A stretch of 64,000 bases of DNA, taken from positions 49,195 through 113,194 of the forward strand of contig NZ_JAQWFR010000022.1 in the NCBI RefSeq assembly GCF_029238675.1, read 5' to 3'. The notes under the pieces are model-generated. The model was not told the origin of the DNA. It did no database searches and saw nothing but the letters and a program-made list of their open reading frames with translations. The position numbers and the translations under genes were made by a program. Positions 29,107-37,948 of the stretch are shown here, one piece after another. Source of the stretch: Oceanicoccus sp. GTDB taxonomy: Bacteria; Pseudomonadota; Gammaproteobacteria; Pseudomonadales; Dasaniaceae. How positions within the stretch are numbered: the stretch's first letter is position 1; each line of letters begins with the position of its first letter.

Positions 29107-31317
29107 TTACGCCGTTAACTTTAATTTATCGAACACCGCTTCTAAAGCTCTTTCCATAAATGATTTTTTAGTGGGTTCGGCAATACGAATATTACCGGCA
29201 CACATCCCTTTGGCCAAATCATATTGCGTTTCCACCGCCTGCTTAACACCGCTATGGTCAACAAACATATAGTGGCTGGAAACACGGCTAAACCAGGCTA
29301 ACTTTAATTGCTGGCTGGTTTTTTCGCGGTCGAATTCAAACCAGGTACCGAAGGCAATGTCTTTTAACTTCTCAACCACGGTTTGTTCTTCAGGGCTCAA
29401 CACAGGCGGTGCTGTTTTGAGTGCCTTTTTAGTTTCGACTTTTCCGGTTTTTTCCTTTGGTGTTTGCGGGGCAGCTGTTGCGCCAGCTGCTTCGGCAGGG
29501 GCTGGTTTATTAACCGCATCTATCACCGAGTGATGATAGGCTAGTTCCTGGGCTTCTTTGAGTGAGTTTAATAATCCCTTTGAAGCTTCTGGGTCATAAC
29601 CAATAGTGGTTAAACCTTCAGCAACCGAGACTTCCAAATCACTTTGGTGACGTTTGAAATCGTCTTTATTATCAGTAGCGGCGGAGGGTTTTATACTCCA
29701 GATAACCCCGTCAACCACTTTAAGCGCAGACTCCCAGGTCAGACTATCCTGCCCGTGGCGCAGTAAATTAAAGGCTAAAAAGTCCGTCCAGGGTTGCCTT
29801 AATAAATCCACAGCGCCCTCGAGTATTTCATCGTCATCCAGTCGCGTTTCAATTTCATTCGCTGCCTGCTGTCGCGATAGTTCAAGTTTTTCCAAGCCCT
29901 GTTGAGATTCTGTGTTGCGCTTTTCAACCATGCGCGAACGCTTTTCAATATTCTCTTTAAAACGGGAGAAGTCTTCCAGCAAACGATCAAAAATCGTCGG
30001 GTCATCCACAAAGCTTGTTAGAATATTTTCTACAACGGTTTTTATTTTGGGTAATACATTGCGCTCATTGTCTTTTTTCACCCATTTGCCACCCACCTCG
30101 GCCATAGTGTTAAGTAGAACCCTGGCACTATGTTGATAGTTGTCCAAAAAGGTTTTATCCATCAGGGCCAGCTTCAAATACGGCGTGTGTAAATGACTAA
30201 GCATTAATTTTACCGCGTCATGTAAATTGGTGTCGTCCAGCATATAACGGAAGATCATTCCCACTAAATCAACCGTGTCGGCATCGCCCCGGGTCATTTT
30301 ATGCCGAGAATTTTTATCACCTTGTTTGGATAGCTGGTCAATGAAATTCTCTTCGACTTTTTCAGCCTTCAGGGGGCGGTTTAAAGCCGCTGCTGATAAA
30401 AAGGCTTTGGATTGCTGGATGGCACTCAATGCCAGTGCGTAATCCATGGACGAGAACGAATCTTCACCGTCACGACCGTTGGTCTGCACTTTGCCAAAGC
30501 TAACACCCCCGGCCGTTTGACTGCGGTTGCCCACAGCGGATTGCAGGGCGCGAATAGAATTGTATAAATCTTGCTGATGGGTAATGCTGCCCTGGGATTC
30601 TACCAGCCCTTCAGTATCGTCTGGTCTCTGCTCGCTATCGCCTTCTTCAGCACTGGCTACTGGTGCTGAGGGTTCGGCCTGCTGACTTTTTATCACACTA
30701 AACCGCAGGTTGGGCAAAATGCCTTTTTCTACCAAGATCCCATTTAAGGCATCCAGCTCTTTTGCAAAGCTGATAACAAAAATTTTGCCCAACTGCTTAT
30801 AAAAAATAATTCGGACTTTGTTATCCAACAACAGCTCGCCAACACCCACCTGCAAAGCTTCACAAATACGGTGAGGGCCAAAAGGGTTGGATTCATCGGT
30901 GACACTTTTACCACCGCGGGTAGCGGCCATCCGTTTATTTAACTTCCAGAGAGTTTCTGAATTACGGCTATTGGCTTTAGAGACGATAATCGAGATAGCG
31001 AGTTCATCTTCCAGCTCGTCCCGCTGCACCAGTGATAGCTTGCCAATATCAATTTCTTCCTCAACGGTTTGTTCTTCTTCGTGGCCGCTAATAAAGGCTT
31101 GGAAGCTTTTCCCCAGCTCATGCCGGAAAGCCGTATGCATGGCACCGCTGCGCTCTTTTAGCTGCTGCATTGCTTCAAAGTAACGCTGTTGCTCTTTGTT
31201 ATTGGTGCACCTTTCGGCCTGCTCAAACAGGACATCGTTGATAGTTTTCTCTGCCGCTAAGAGCAAATCACCATAGAATTTATGGGCGTGGTCTCGGCAG
31301 TTGCTCAGTAATTCCAT
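29107..31317 (-). CDS. DUF1631 family protein (large, soluble, role unknown)
   Basis: The 736-residue product has no signal peptide or membrane segment. It is rich in charged helices, and a low-complexity Ala/Pro/Lys segment near residue 620 separates two parts. It resembles the DUF1631 family of Proteobacteria, whose role is not established. The start ATG sits in a 12-bp tandem repeat, so that a three-codon frame (ATG GAA CCC TGA) ends directly before it. Family assignment is from recollection of the sequence pattern. Confidence 0.72.
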   Translation of the reverse strand: MELLSNCRDHAHKFYGDLLLAAEKTINDVLFEQAERCTNNKEQQRYFEAMQQLKERSGAMHTAFRHELGKSFQAFISGHEEEQTVEEEIDIGKLSLVQRDELEDELAISIIVSKANSRNSETLWKLNKRMAATRGGKSVTDESNPFGPHRICEALQVGVGELLLDNKVRIIFYKQLGKIFVISFAKELDALNGILVEKGILPNLRFSVIKSQQAEPSAPVASAEEGDSEQRPDDTEGLVESQGSITHQQDLYNSIRALQSAVGNRSQTAGGVSFGKVQTNGRDGEDSFSSMDYALALSAIQQSKAFLSAAALNRPLKAEKVEENFIDQLSKQGDKNSRHKMTRGDADTVDLVGMIFRYMLDDTNLHDAVKLMLSHLHTPYLKLALMDKTFLDNYQHSARVLLNTMAEVGGKWVKKDNERNVLPKIKTVVENILTSFVDDPTIFDRLLEDFSRFKENIEKRSRMVEKRNTESQQGLEKLELSRQQAANEIETRLDDDEILEGAVDLLRQPWTDFLAFNLLRHGQDSLTWESALKVVDGVIWSIKPSAATDNKDDFKRHQSDLEVSVAEGLTTIGYDPEASKGLLNSLKEAQELAYHHSVIDAVNKPAPAEAAGATAAPQTPKEKTGKVETKKALKTAPPVLSPEEQTVVEKLKDIAFGTWFEFDREKTSQQLKLAWFSRVSSHYMFVDHSGVKQAVETQYDLAKGMCAGNIRIAEPTKKSFMERALEAVFDKLKLTA

Positions 31318-31337
31318 TCAGGGTTCCATTCAGGGTT
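31314..31337 (-). repeat. 12-bp tandem duplication covering the DUF1631 start
   Basis: CCATTCAGGGTT is repeated twice, perfectly. On the minus strand it produces ATG-GAA-CCC-TGA immediately before the real ATG, a three-codon upstream frame in the same reading frame. Confidence 0.92.
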
Positions 31338-31559
31338 CCGTTAGAGTTTTCCAGAGCAGGTTCTCAGGGTTTATTAAAGTCCCCTTTAGTTAGTACAAAT
31401 GTAGTCTAGTTTCATGATTTTAGGATGGAAAGTCCACATTCACCGGCATTTACAGGGAAAACTCCGGACTAGCCCTAAATGGACGGGATTTTGAGGTGTA
31501 AAGCTGGTAGTGTTCGCCCCCAGTTATTTTTAGTTTGTTATCGATTATGGAGCCTGACC

Positions 31560-32735
31560 ATGACCAGCAGTTTTCACCCTACAGAACGCACCCTAATGGG
31601 CCCCGGCCCTTCCGATGTTAGCCCTCGGGTACTCGAAGCTCTGGGCCGCCCAACCATTGGTCACCTGGACCCTGAGTTTGTGGGCCTGATGGATGAAATT
31701 AAAAGCCTGTTGCACTATGCGTTCCAAACCTCTAACGAATTAACCCTGCCGGTTTCCGCACCCGGCTCTGCCGGTATGGAAGCCTGCTTTGTTAACCTGG
31801 TTTCCCCTGGCGATACCGTGATTGTTTGCCAAAACGGTGTCTTTGGCGGCCGCATGAAAGAAAATGTAGAACGCTGCGGCGGCACCGCCGTTATGGTTGA
31901 AGACGAGTGGGGCAAGCCCATTGATATCGACAAAGTTAAAACCGCCTTTGCAGAAAACCCCGCAGCAAAAGTGTTAGCCTTTGTTCACGCCGAAACCTCA
32001 ACCGGCGTACAAAGCGACGCTCAAGCCCTGTGCCAGCTGGCCACCGACAATAACGCCTTAAGTATTATGGATACTGTTACCTCCGTTGGCGGTATCAATG
32101 TTGATATCGACGGATGGGGTGCCGATGCCGTGTATTCCGGTACGCAAAAATGTTTATCCTGCGTACCTGGTATTTCACCAGTAAGCTTTGGCCCCCGCGC
32201 GGTAGAAGCTATTCAAAACCGTCAGCATAAAGTACAGAGCTGGTTTTTAGATATGCAGCTGGTTATGGGTTATTGGGGCGGCAATACCAAGCGCGCCTAC
32301 CACCATACCGCCCCCGTTAACGCAATGTATGCCCTGCATGAATCACTATTAACGCTAAAAGAAGAAGGCCTGGAAAATTCCTGGCAGCGTCACCAAACTC
32401 ATCACAATGCACTGGTTGCCGGTTTGGAAGCCATGGGTTTGTCCATGGTGGTGGATAAAGAACACCGCTTGCCACAGCTTAACCTGGTTAACCTGCCTGA
32501 AGGTGCCGATGATGCAGCTGTACGTGCCGCTTTATTATCAGAATACAGCTTGGAAATCGGCGCAGGTTTAGGTGCATTGGCGGGTAAGGCCTGGCGTATT
32601 GGTTTAATGGGACATGCTTGCAACAAGAAAAATGTGGTGCTGTGTTTGTCGGCTTTAGACAATGTACTGTCAGCCCAAGGAGCAAAAATTAATAGCGGTG
32701 TTGCGGTTGATGCGGCGTTGGCTACCTATCAATAA
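31560..32735 (+). CDS. Class V aminotransferase, alanine/serine-glyoxylate type
   Basis: The 391-residue PLP enzyme opens with LMGPGPSDVSPRVLEAL and GHLDPEF, typical of alanine-glyoxylate and serine-glyoxylate aminotransferases. The PLP lysine is Lys197 in SGTQKCLS. It probably moves an amino group to glyoxylate, linking glycine, serine and alanine metabolism. The start at 31560 has GGAG about 11 bases upstream; the frame continues to 31479, but that extra 27-residue segment does not match the family. No operon partner is evident. Confidence 0.88.
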   Translation: MTSSFHPTERTLMGPGPSDVSPRVLEALGRPTIGHLDPEFVGLMDEIKSLLHYAFQTSNELTLPVSAPGSAGMEACFVNLVSPGDTVIVCQNGVFGGRMKENVERCGGTAVMVEDEWGKPIDIDKVKTAFAENPAAKVLAFVHAETSTGVQSDAQALCQLATDNNALSIMDTVTSVGGINVDIDGWGADAVYSGTQKCLSCVPGISPVSFGPRAVEAIQNRQHKVQSWFLDMQLVMGYWGGNTKRAYHHTAPVNAMYALHESLLTLKEEGLENSWQRHQTHHNALVAGLEAMGLSMVVDKEHRLPQLNLVNLPEGADDAAVRAALLSEYSLEIGAGLGALAGKAWRIGLMGHACNKKNVVLCLSALDNVLSAQGAKINSGVAVDAALATYQ

Positions 32736-32760
32736 TCCCCTCCGTCATAACAATCCCCCC

Positions 32761-32861
32761 GTCATTCCCGCGCAGGCGGGAATCCAGTGCTGTAGATTTC
32801 CGCTTTAGCGGAAATAACAGCATAAGCATGCAGTCTGGATCCCCGCCTTCGCGGGAATGAC
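32761..32861 (+). repeat. 101-bp three-hairpin REP-like element, copy D
   Basis: It has the same orientation as copy B and the same 101-bp length, with TTTCCGCTTTAGCGGAAA as the inner hairpin. The reverse complement of copy A matches it with few differences. It lies between the aminotransferase and globin genes. Confidence 0.95.
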
Positions 32862-32939
32862 GGTGTAGTTTGTTTCAAATCAAGGCGAAATTTCCTGCTG
32901 CTCTTATAGTGAAGTAAAACCACTACAAGAGTGAGCGCT

Positions 32940-33359
32940 ATGGATCGTCTCGATGAAGCAACCATAGAACAATTTCACGATAGTCTTGATCGTTGCGGTT
33001 CCACTTCGCAATTTCTAGGGCGCTTTTATCAAATATTTTCAGCTTCATCCCCAGAGGTGGCGGCCCGTTTTTCCGATACTAATTTTAAAACCCAAACCAG
33101 GGCTCTTAAAACCTCTTTTTATATGGCGATGCTAGCCTCCGATCAAAACACCGAGGCCTCGGATTATTTAGAGCGCATAGCCATTCGTCATAACCATAAA
33201 CAGTTGGATATAAAACCAGAGTTTTATATCCTGTGGTTGGACAGCATGATTAAAGCGGTCAGTGAATTTGACCCACAATTTAATAATGAAGTTGAGCAGG
33301 CTTGGCGTCGGTTTATGCAACCAGCCATTGAGTTTATGATGTCTCGATATGAGTCATAG
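32940..33359 (+). CDS. Globin family protein
   Basis: The 139-residue product has a globin-like helical pattern. Its RHNHKQLDIKPEFY segment (about residues 84-97) is the usual bacterial globin motif around the F and G helices and contains the candidate proximal His. It probably binds haem and either O2 or NO. I chose the ATG at 32940, with AAGAG eight bases upstream, over the GTG at 32931, which has no room for a ribosome site. The nearby FNR-regulated respiration genes make an oxygen or NO role plausible. Confidence 0.75.
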   Translation: MDRLDEATIEQFHDSLDRCGSTSQFLGRFYQIFSASSPEVAARFSDTNFKTQTRALKTSFYMAMLASDQNTEASDYLERIAIRHNHKQLDIKPEFYILWLDSMIKAVSEFDPQFNNEVEQAWRRFMQPAIEFMMSRYES

Positions 33360-33431
33360 TAAAGCAAGGGAATGATAATGAGCGAGCTAAAAGAGCATGG
33401 CCTATTTTGAAAATCGCGAGGAGGGGTTAAA

Positions 33432-33455
33432 CTGGTTGAATAACTAATTAACCAG
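33432..33455. promoter_or_regulatory. Inverted repeat upstream of the CBS-domain gene
   Basis: CTGGTT and AACCAG are separated by 12 bases, 18 bases before the CBS-domain start codon. It may be an operator or a leader hairpin; no regulator is suggested by the sequence. Confidence 0.35.
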
Positions 33456-33472
33456 GCAAAGGAAATATCACC

Positions 33473-34099
33473 ATGTTTTATATTATTGAGCAGGGTGCCC
33501 GCATCAAAACACCTACCGCGCAATTATTAAAAGCGCGGGGTGTGCCGCAAGTCTCCGCCAGTACTGGCGTTAAAGCCGTCAGCGAAGATAACCGCGACCC
33601 GCTAAAAACTGTTACCGCCAAAACCGCGCAGGAGAACCCTTACCAGCAGCAGTCCCTGGAACCGGAGCGTGAACTTTCCCCAGTTATTTATGCCCATCAA
33701 ATAATGACCTCGCCGGTGGTTGCTGCATCCATCAACCAAACCATCGAATCCGTTTGGGCATTATTTTCCAAACACCATTTTCACCATCTACCATTGGTCG
33801 ACGACAAACAACAATTACTGGGCATTGTTTCCGATCGGGACCTATTACGTTTTGCCGCCAACCAGCAACGCAATGTAGGCTCACACCGGATTGAAGAAGT
33901 GATGACCAGAAAAGTTATTAGCGCAGCTTCAACTACAGAAGTACGTTTAATCGCGGAGGTGATGTGTCGCCATGCCATCGGTGCCGTGCCGATTACAGGG
34001 GACGGGGATAGTGATGACAGCCGTGTTTTAGGTGTGGTATCCCGTTCGGATATTTTACGTACATTGGTTAATCGGGCACCTTTAGAGCTATGGGCTTAG
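33473..34099 (+). CDS. CBS-domain pair protein
   Basis: The 208-residue product has an unstructured N-terminal 70 residues, then two CBS motifs: HQIMTSPVVAA to GIVSDRDLLRF (about residues 75-130) and EEVMTRKVISA to GVVSRSDILRTL (about 142-202). Paired CBS domains usually bind adenine nucleotides. No effector domain is present, so it may act on a partner protein. AAAGGA precedes the ATG. Confidence 0.88.
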   Translation: MFYIIEQGARIKTPTAQLLKARGVPQVSASTGVKAVSEDNRDPLKTVTAKTAQENPYQQQSLEPERELSPVIYAHQIMTSPVVAASINQTIESVWALFSKHHFHHLPLVDDKQQLLGIVSDRDLLRFAANQQRNVGSHRIEEVMTRKVISAASTTEVRLIAEVMCRHAIGAVPITGDGDSDDSRVLGVVSRSDILRTLVNRAPLELWA

Positions 34100-34126
34100 G
34101 ATGACAAGCAACTTCCCACTGTTTTA

Positions 34127-34579
34127 TTAAGGATAATACACGCCGTAAGAAGTAGGCTGATAGGGCACCACCTCATAATGCGTTTCCAAAAACGTTACCA
34201 AATCGATTAACTGACTAACCGTCAGCGAATCATTATAGTTCCGCATTTTAGACACTCCATTATCCTGAACCTGCTTGGGAATATAGCCCTTTGCGATTCT
34301 ATGGGATGGATTAATAACCGAGGTCACCAGCTCGCCATAAGTTTTATAGCGGGTGACTTTACCACCTATAGTTACCGGCTTTTCCAGCTCAATAGGAACA
34401 TCACTTTCGATCCCTTCAATCGCGTGGCAAGACAAACAGCCGGTAGTCATAAAAACGGTTTTACCACGTTCGGCATCACCTTGTGGCAGGCTAAAACCTT
34501 TGGGGGAATTGGGGCCTTTGTTGCAGGCGCTTAGTAACATCAGGCTGGTTAAAAGTATGGCTAAATAACGTATTAACAT
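34127..34579 (-). CDS. Lipoprotein monohaem cytochrome c
   Basis: From the ATG at 34579 the product is 150 residues, with a short lipoprotein signal ending in LLSAC and one haem site CLSCH. Met in the KMRNYND segment is a likely second axial ligand. It should be anchored in a membrane facing the periplasm and carry electrons. GAGG lies just upstream of this ATG; an earlier ATG at 34612 would put 11 residues before the signal. A perfect FNR/ANR box lies 112 bases upstream at 34691-34704. Confidence 0.82.
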   Translation of the reverse strand: MLIRYLAILLTSLMLLSACNKGPNSPKGFSLPQGDAERGKTVFMTTGCLSCHAIEGIESDVPIELEKPVTIGGKVTRYKTYGELVTSVINPSHRIAKGYIPKQVQDNGVSKMRNYNDSLTVSQLIDLVTFLETHYEVVPYQPTSYGVYYP

Positions 34580-34660
34580 AACGTGCCTCGCATAGTTATT
34601 AACATAATTCAAAGGGGTTGCAGGGTTATCGGTTTAACTACGTTGCTTTGGGGGTCCTTT

Positions 34661-34704
34661 AGTATGGTAGAACAGTGGTGGCAGCTTGCATTGATTATGG
34701 TCAA
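34661..34704 (-). promoter_or_regulatory. FNR/ANR box and -10 element for the cytochrome c gene
   Basis: The + strand reads TTGAT-TATG-GTCAA at 34691-34704, a full match to the FNR/ANR half-site pair. On the minus strand a CATACT hexamer at 34661-34666 serves as a -10, placing the box centre about 43 bases before the predicted start of transcription. The 383-bp gap 34580-34962 also holds a second, weaker box and a tandem repeat near rhlE. Confidence 0.72.
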
Positions 34705-34817
34705 AGGAGATGTATTTAATCGATAAGCTTTAAACAGTTCTGCTACACATGAATGTGTGCGCTGTAAATAGGCCATCGCGTTCTAGCTGTGAGCTAAAGT
34801 CGTCATTAAAACAGGCG

Positions 34818-34831
34818 ATGATTTGCATCAA
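34818..34831 (+). promoter_or_regulatory. Second FNR-like box, upstream of rhlE
   Basis: ATGAT-TTGC-ATCAA matches nine of ten consensus positions. A TATAGT hexamer at 34847-34852 follows, but box-to-start spacing would be about 35 rather than 41 bases, so activation of rhlE is uncertain; repression is possible. Confidence 0.4.
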
Positions 34832-34903
34832 GGCCGGGCAGGTTTGTATAGTAGTTACCCCCAACTTCCTGTAAGCTTCACGCCCCGCGCAAGGTGGCTC
34901 ACT

Positions 34904-34929
34904 TTATAGCCCCAAATTATAGCCCCAAA
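34904..34929 (+). repeat. 13-bp tandem duplication in the rhlE leader
   Basis: TTATAGCCCCAAA occurs twice in direct succession without a mismatch, 34 bases before the rhlE start codon. Confidence 0.93.
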
Positions 34930-34962
34930 GCGCTATCTCCCCGTTATTCAAGAGCATATGCT

Positions 34963-36315
34963 ATGAGTTTTGACTCACTGGGCTTATCTGCCCCCATCCT
35001 AAAAGCCATTGAAGCACAGGGTTATACAGAACCTTCACCGATACAGGCGCAGGCTATTCCTGCGGTGGTAGCGGGTAGCGATGTCATGGCGGCGGCGCAG
35101 ACGGGTACCGGTAAAACAGCCGGTTTTACCTTGCCTATTTTGCAGCGTTTAAGTGGTGGTCGTAGTGCCGGTTCCAACCAGGCTCGGGCGTTAGTGTTAA
35201 CCCCAACCCGAGAGTTGGCGGCGCAGGTTGGTGATAGTGTGGCTACTTATGGTGCTCATTTACCGCTGCGTTCTGCAGTGGTGTTTGGTGGAGTAAAAAT
35301 TAATCCGCAAATGATGAAGCTGCGCAAAGGGGTGGATATTTTAGTAGCCACGCCCGGTCGCCTATTGGATTTATATAACCAAAAAGCCGTTCGTTTTGAT
35401 CATTTGGAAGTGCTGGTATTAGATGAAGCTGACCGTATGCTGGATATGGGCTTTATTCGCGATATCAAAAAGATTCTCGCCTTATTACCCAAACAGCGCC
35501 AGAACTTATTATTCTCGGCTACCTTCTCCAAAGAGATTCGTGAGCTGGCCAAAGGCTTGGTGAATAACCCCGTAGAAGTTTCAGTTAGCCCGGCTAACAG
35601 TACCGTTCAGTCGGTAGAGCACTGGATTTATTCCGTTGATAAAAATAAAAAATCCCCCCTGTTAATTCAATTGATCAAAGAAAAACAATGGCCACAGGTA
35701 CTGGTGTTTTCCAGAACCAAGCACGGTGCTAATAAACTGGCTAAGCAATTGGATGCAGCCGGCCTTAGCGCTGCGGCCATCCATGGTAATAAAAGTCAGG
35801 GCGCTCGCACTCGCGCTTTGGCGGAATTTAAAAGTGGTGAGGTGCAAGTCTTAGTGGCTACGGATATAGCGGCCCGAGGTCTGGATATTGATCAGCTGCC
35901 TAATGTTGTCAATTTTGATTTACCCAATGTGCCCGAGGACTATGTCCATAGAATTGGCCGTACCGGCAGGGCAGGGGCTACAGGGCAGGCGGTATCACTG
36001 GTATGTGCTGATGAGTTTAAGCAGTTGTCTGATATAGAACGGTTGATTGGTGAGTTACTACCACGGAAGTTCGCCGAGGGCTTTGATCCAGTGCATGCCC
36101 TGCCAGAGTCACGGCTCAACACTAAACCCCGCAAGCCCAAGAAGCCGAAAAAACCCAAAGCCGGCCACCGCGATGGCCAGCGCTCCGGCGAAAATGCCCA
36201 GGGGCATAAAAAAGACCAGCGCAAAGCCTCCGGCCAGAAAAACAAGCCCGCTGCTGGCAGTGCCAAACCCGCTAATAAGCGCAGGAGACGCAAGCCGGTT
36301 AATACTAACCGCTAG
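34963..36315 (+). CDS. rhlE: DEAD-box RNA helicase RhlE
   Basis: RhlE-type helicases remodel RNA during ribosome assembly and decay. The 450-residue protein begins MSFDSLGLS, has the Q motif [10 protein letters not shown], Walker A AQTGTGKT with Lys51, DEAD at 154-157, SAT in motif III, and [10 protein letters not shown] in motif VI. The last 70 residues are a Lys/Arg/Pro-rich RNA-binding tail. The frame is open to 34894, but the added residues do not resemble the family, which starts here. Confidence 0.93.
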   Translation: MSFDSLGLSAPILKAIEAQGYTEPSPIQAQAIPAVVAGSDVMAAAQTGTGKTAGFTLPILQRLSGGRSAGSNQARALVLTPTRELAAQVGDSVATYGAHLPLRSAVVFGGVKINPQMMKLRKGVDILVATPGRLLDLYNQKAVRFDHLEVLVLDEADRMLDMGFIRDIKKILALLPKQRQNLLFSATFSKEIRELAKGLVNNPVEVSVSPANSTVQSVEHWIYSVDKNKKSPLLIQLIKEKQWPQVLVFSRTKHGANKLAKQLDAAGLSAAAIHGNKSQGARTRALAEFKSGEVQVLVATDIAARGLDIDQLPNVVNFDLPNVPEDYVHRIGRTGRAGATGQAVSLVCADEFKQLSDIERLIGELLPRKFAEGFDPVHALPESRLNTKPRKPKKPKKPKAGHRDGQRSGENAQGHKKDQRKASGQKNKPAAGSAKPANKRRRRKPVNTNR

Positions 36316-36362
36316 CTGTAATCTGCTGTTTATAAGGGCTTTTCCCCTGATTTAGGGTTTTC

Positions 36363-36403
36363 CTGATGTAGGTCAACGTGTTCTGTCGCCAAATCTTTAG
36401 TAT
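36363..36403 (+). promoter_or_regulatory. FNR/ANR box and -10 element for hemN
   Basis: CTGAT-GTAG-GTCAA (36363-36376) matches eight of ten FNR positions. TAGTAT at 36398-36403 is a good -10, and the box centre lies about 41 bases before the implied transcription start. This is the standard class II FNR arrangement. Confidence 0.65.
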
Positions 36404-36438
36404 GGCGCTAGAAGAACCGTCTGGTCAGGACAGATATT

Positions 36439-37905
36439 ATGGATTTACCCCCGGCTTCCATTGCCAAAGATAAGCACAGGGTTGCTACTCGCCCATCACT
36501 GCCGATGTGGGATCAGCAGCTGATTGCCAAATATGATGTACCGGGCCCCCGTTACACCTCATATCCAACCGCGGTGCAATTTGCAGGCGACTACGACCTC
36601 GAGGTCTACCGGCAGGAAGCGCGGGATAACTTGCAGCAGACCATTGCGCCATTATCCCTCTATGTTCATATCCCGTTTTGCCAGAATATTTGCTACTACT
36701 GTGCCTGTAATAAAGTGGTGACCTCAGACCCCAGTGCCGCCAGAACCTACCTCGATTACCTGACCCAGGAAATTGAATTGCAATCACCCATGGTCGATAA
36801 GCATCGTACCGTTATGCAGTTGCATTTGGGTGGCGGTACCCCCACGTTTTTTGATGGTGCTGAGCTCACTGAATTAATGCATGTATTAGCCAGCCACTAC
36901 AAATTAACTGACTCCGAGCGCCGTGAATACAGCATAGAAATAGACCCTCGCACTGTGACCAAAGACAGTTTGGCGCTATTAAAGGGTTTGGGTTTTAATC
37001 GCCTTAGTCTGGGTGTGCAGGACTTTGACGAGCAGGTGCAGCAAGCCATCAATCGCCGGCAGCGCTACGGTATGATTAAAATACTGACTGAAACTGCAAG
37101 GCTATACCAGTTTAAATCCATCAGCTATGACCTGATTTATGGCCTGCCCATGCAGACCCTGGAGACCTTAAGTGTAACGCTGGATAAAACCATTGCACTG
37201 TCCCCGGACAGGATTGCCTTTTACAGCTATGCGCATCTGCCCAAGCGTTTTAAAAGCCAGCGGGCGATTGATCGTTTGGACTTACCGTCAGCCGTTGAAA
37301 AGCTGGAGATGCTATCGCTGATTACAGAAAAGCTTTTAGCGGCCGGATATGTGCATATTGGTATGGACCATTTTGTAAAGCCGAAAGACGATTTGGCCCT
37401 TGCCCGCCACGAAGGGAAATTACAGCGCAACTTTCAAGGCTACTCTACTTGTATGGCACCAGACCTGGTAGGGCTTGGGGTATCATCTATTAGTGCTATG
37501 CAAAGTAGTTATGCCCAAAACGAGCGAGCATTGGATGATTATTACCAGCGTCTTGACGCCGGTATTTTACCTATCGCCAAAGGCTTTAAACTGAGTGAAG
37601 ATGACCAAATCCGGCGGGCGGTTATTAACCGGATTATTTGTGATTTACAGTTGGATACCCAGACGGTAGAAAAACAGTTTGGGATTATTTTTTCCGAGTA
37701 TTTTGGTCAGGAATTATTGGCATTAAAACCGTTGCAAAGCGATGGTCTTCTCTGTTGGCATGGTGATAAACTGACGGTTAGTGAGCTGGGTCAATTGATG
37801 CTGAGAAATATCTGCATGGTATTTGATAAATACCTGCGACGAGCCAATGACAATAGCAGTGGCCGCGAACAAAGTGAATCCATTAGGTTTTCCAACACCT
37901 TATAA
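36439..37905 (+). CDS. hemN: Oxygen-independent coproporphyrinogen III oxidase HemN
   Basis: HemN is a radical-SAM enzyme that decarboxylates coproporphyrinogen III in anaerobic haem synthesis. The 488-residue product has the cluster motif with Cys81, Cys85 and Cys88, plus Cys90, and the GGGTPTFF motif near residue 134. Length is slightly above the usual 457 because of a longer N-terminus. It is followed 43 bases later by the FNR-type regulator, and an FNR box precedes it, so hemN and the regulator probably form an oxygen-responsive operon. Confidence 0.94.
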   Translation: MDLPPASIAKDKHRVATRPSLPMWDQQLIAKYDVPGPRYTSYPTAVQFAGDYDLEVYRQEARDNLQQTIAPLSLYVHIPFCQNICYYCACNKVVTSDPSAARTYLDYLTQEIELQSPMVDKHRTVMQLHLGGGTPTFFDGAELTELMHVLASHYKLTDSERREYSIEIDPRTVTKDSLALLKGLGFNRLSLGVQDFDEQVQQAINRRQRYGMIKILTETARLYQFKSISYDLIYGLPMQTLETLSVTLDKTIALSPDRIAFYSYAHLPKRFKSQRAIDRLDLPSAVEKLEMLSLITEKLLAAGYVHIGMDHFVKPKDDLALARHEGKLQRNFQGYSTCMAPDLVGLGVSSISAMQSSYAQNERALDDYYQRLDAGILPIAKGFKLSEDDQIRRAVINRIICDLQLDTQTVEKQFGIIFSEYFGQELLALKPLQSDGLLCWHGDKLTVSELGQLMLRNICMVFDKYLRRANDNSSGREQSESIRFSNTL

Positions 37906-37948
37906 CCGTTTGCTTTAGCCGAGGCAGTACAAAAAAATCAGGAGACAC

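Noticed and set aside
24373..32861. Possible CRISPR array from spaced palindromic repeats
   Set aside because: The repeats are kilobases apart with genes between them and no uniform spacers or cas genes.
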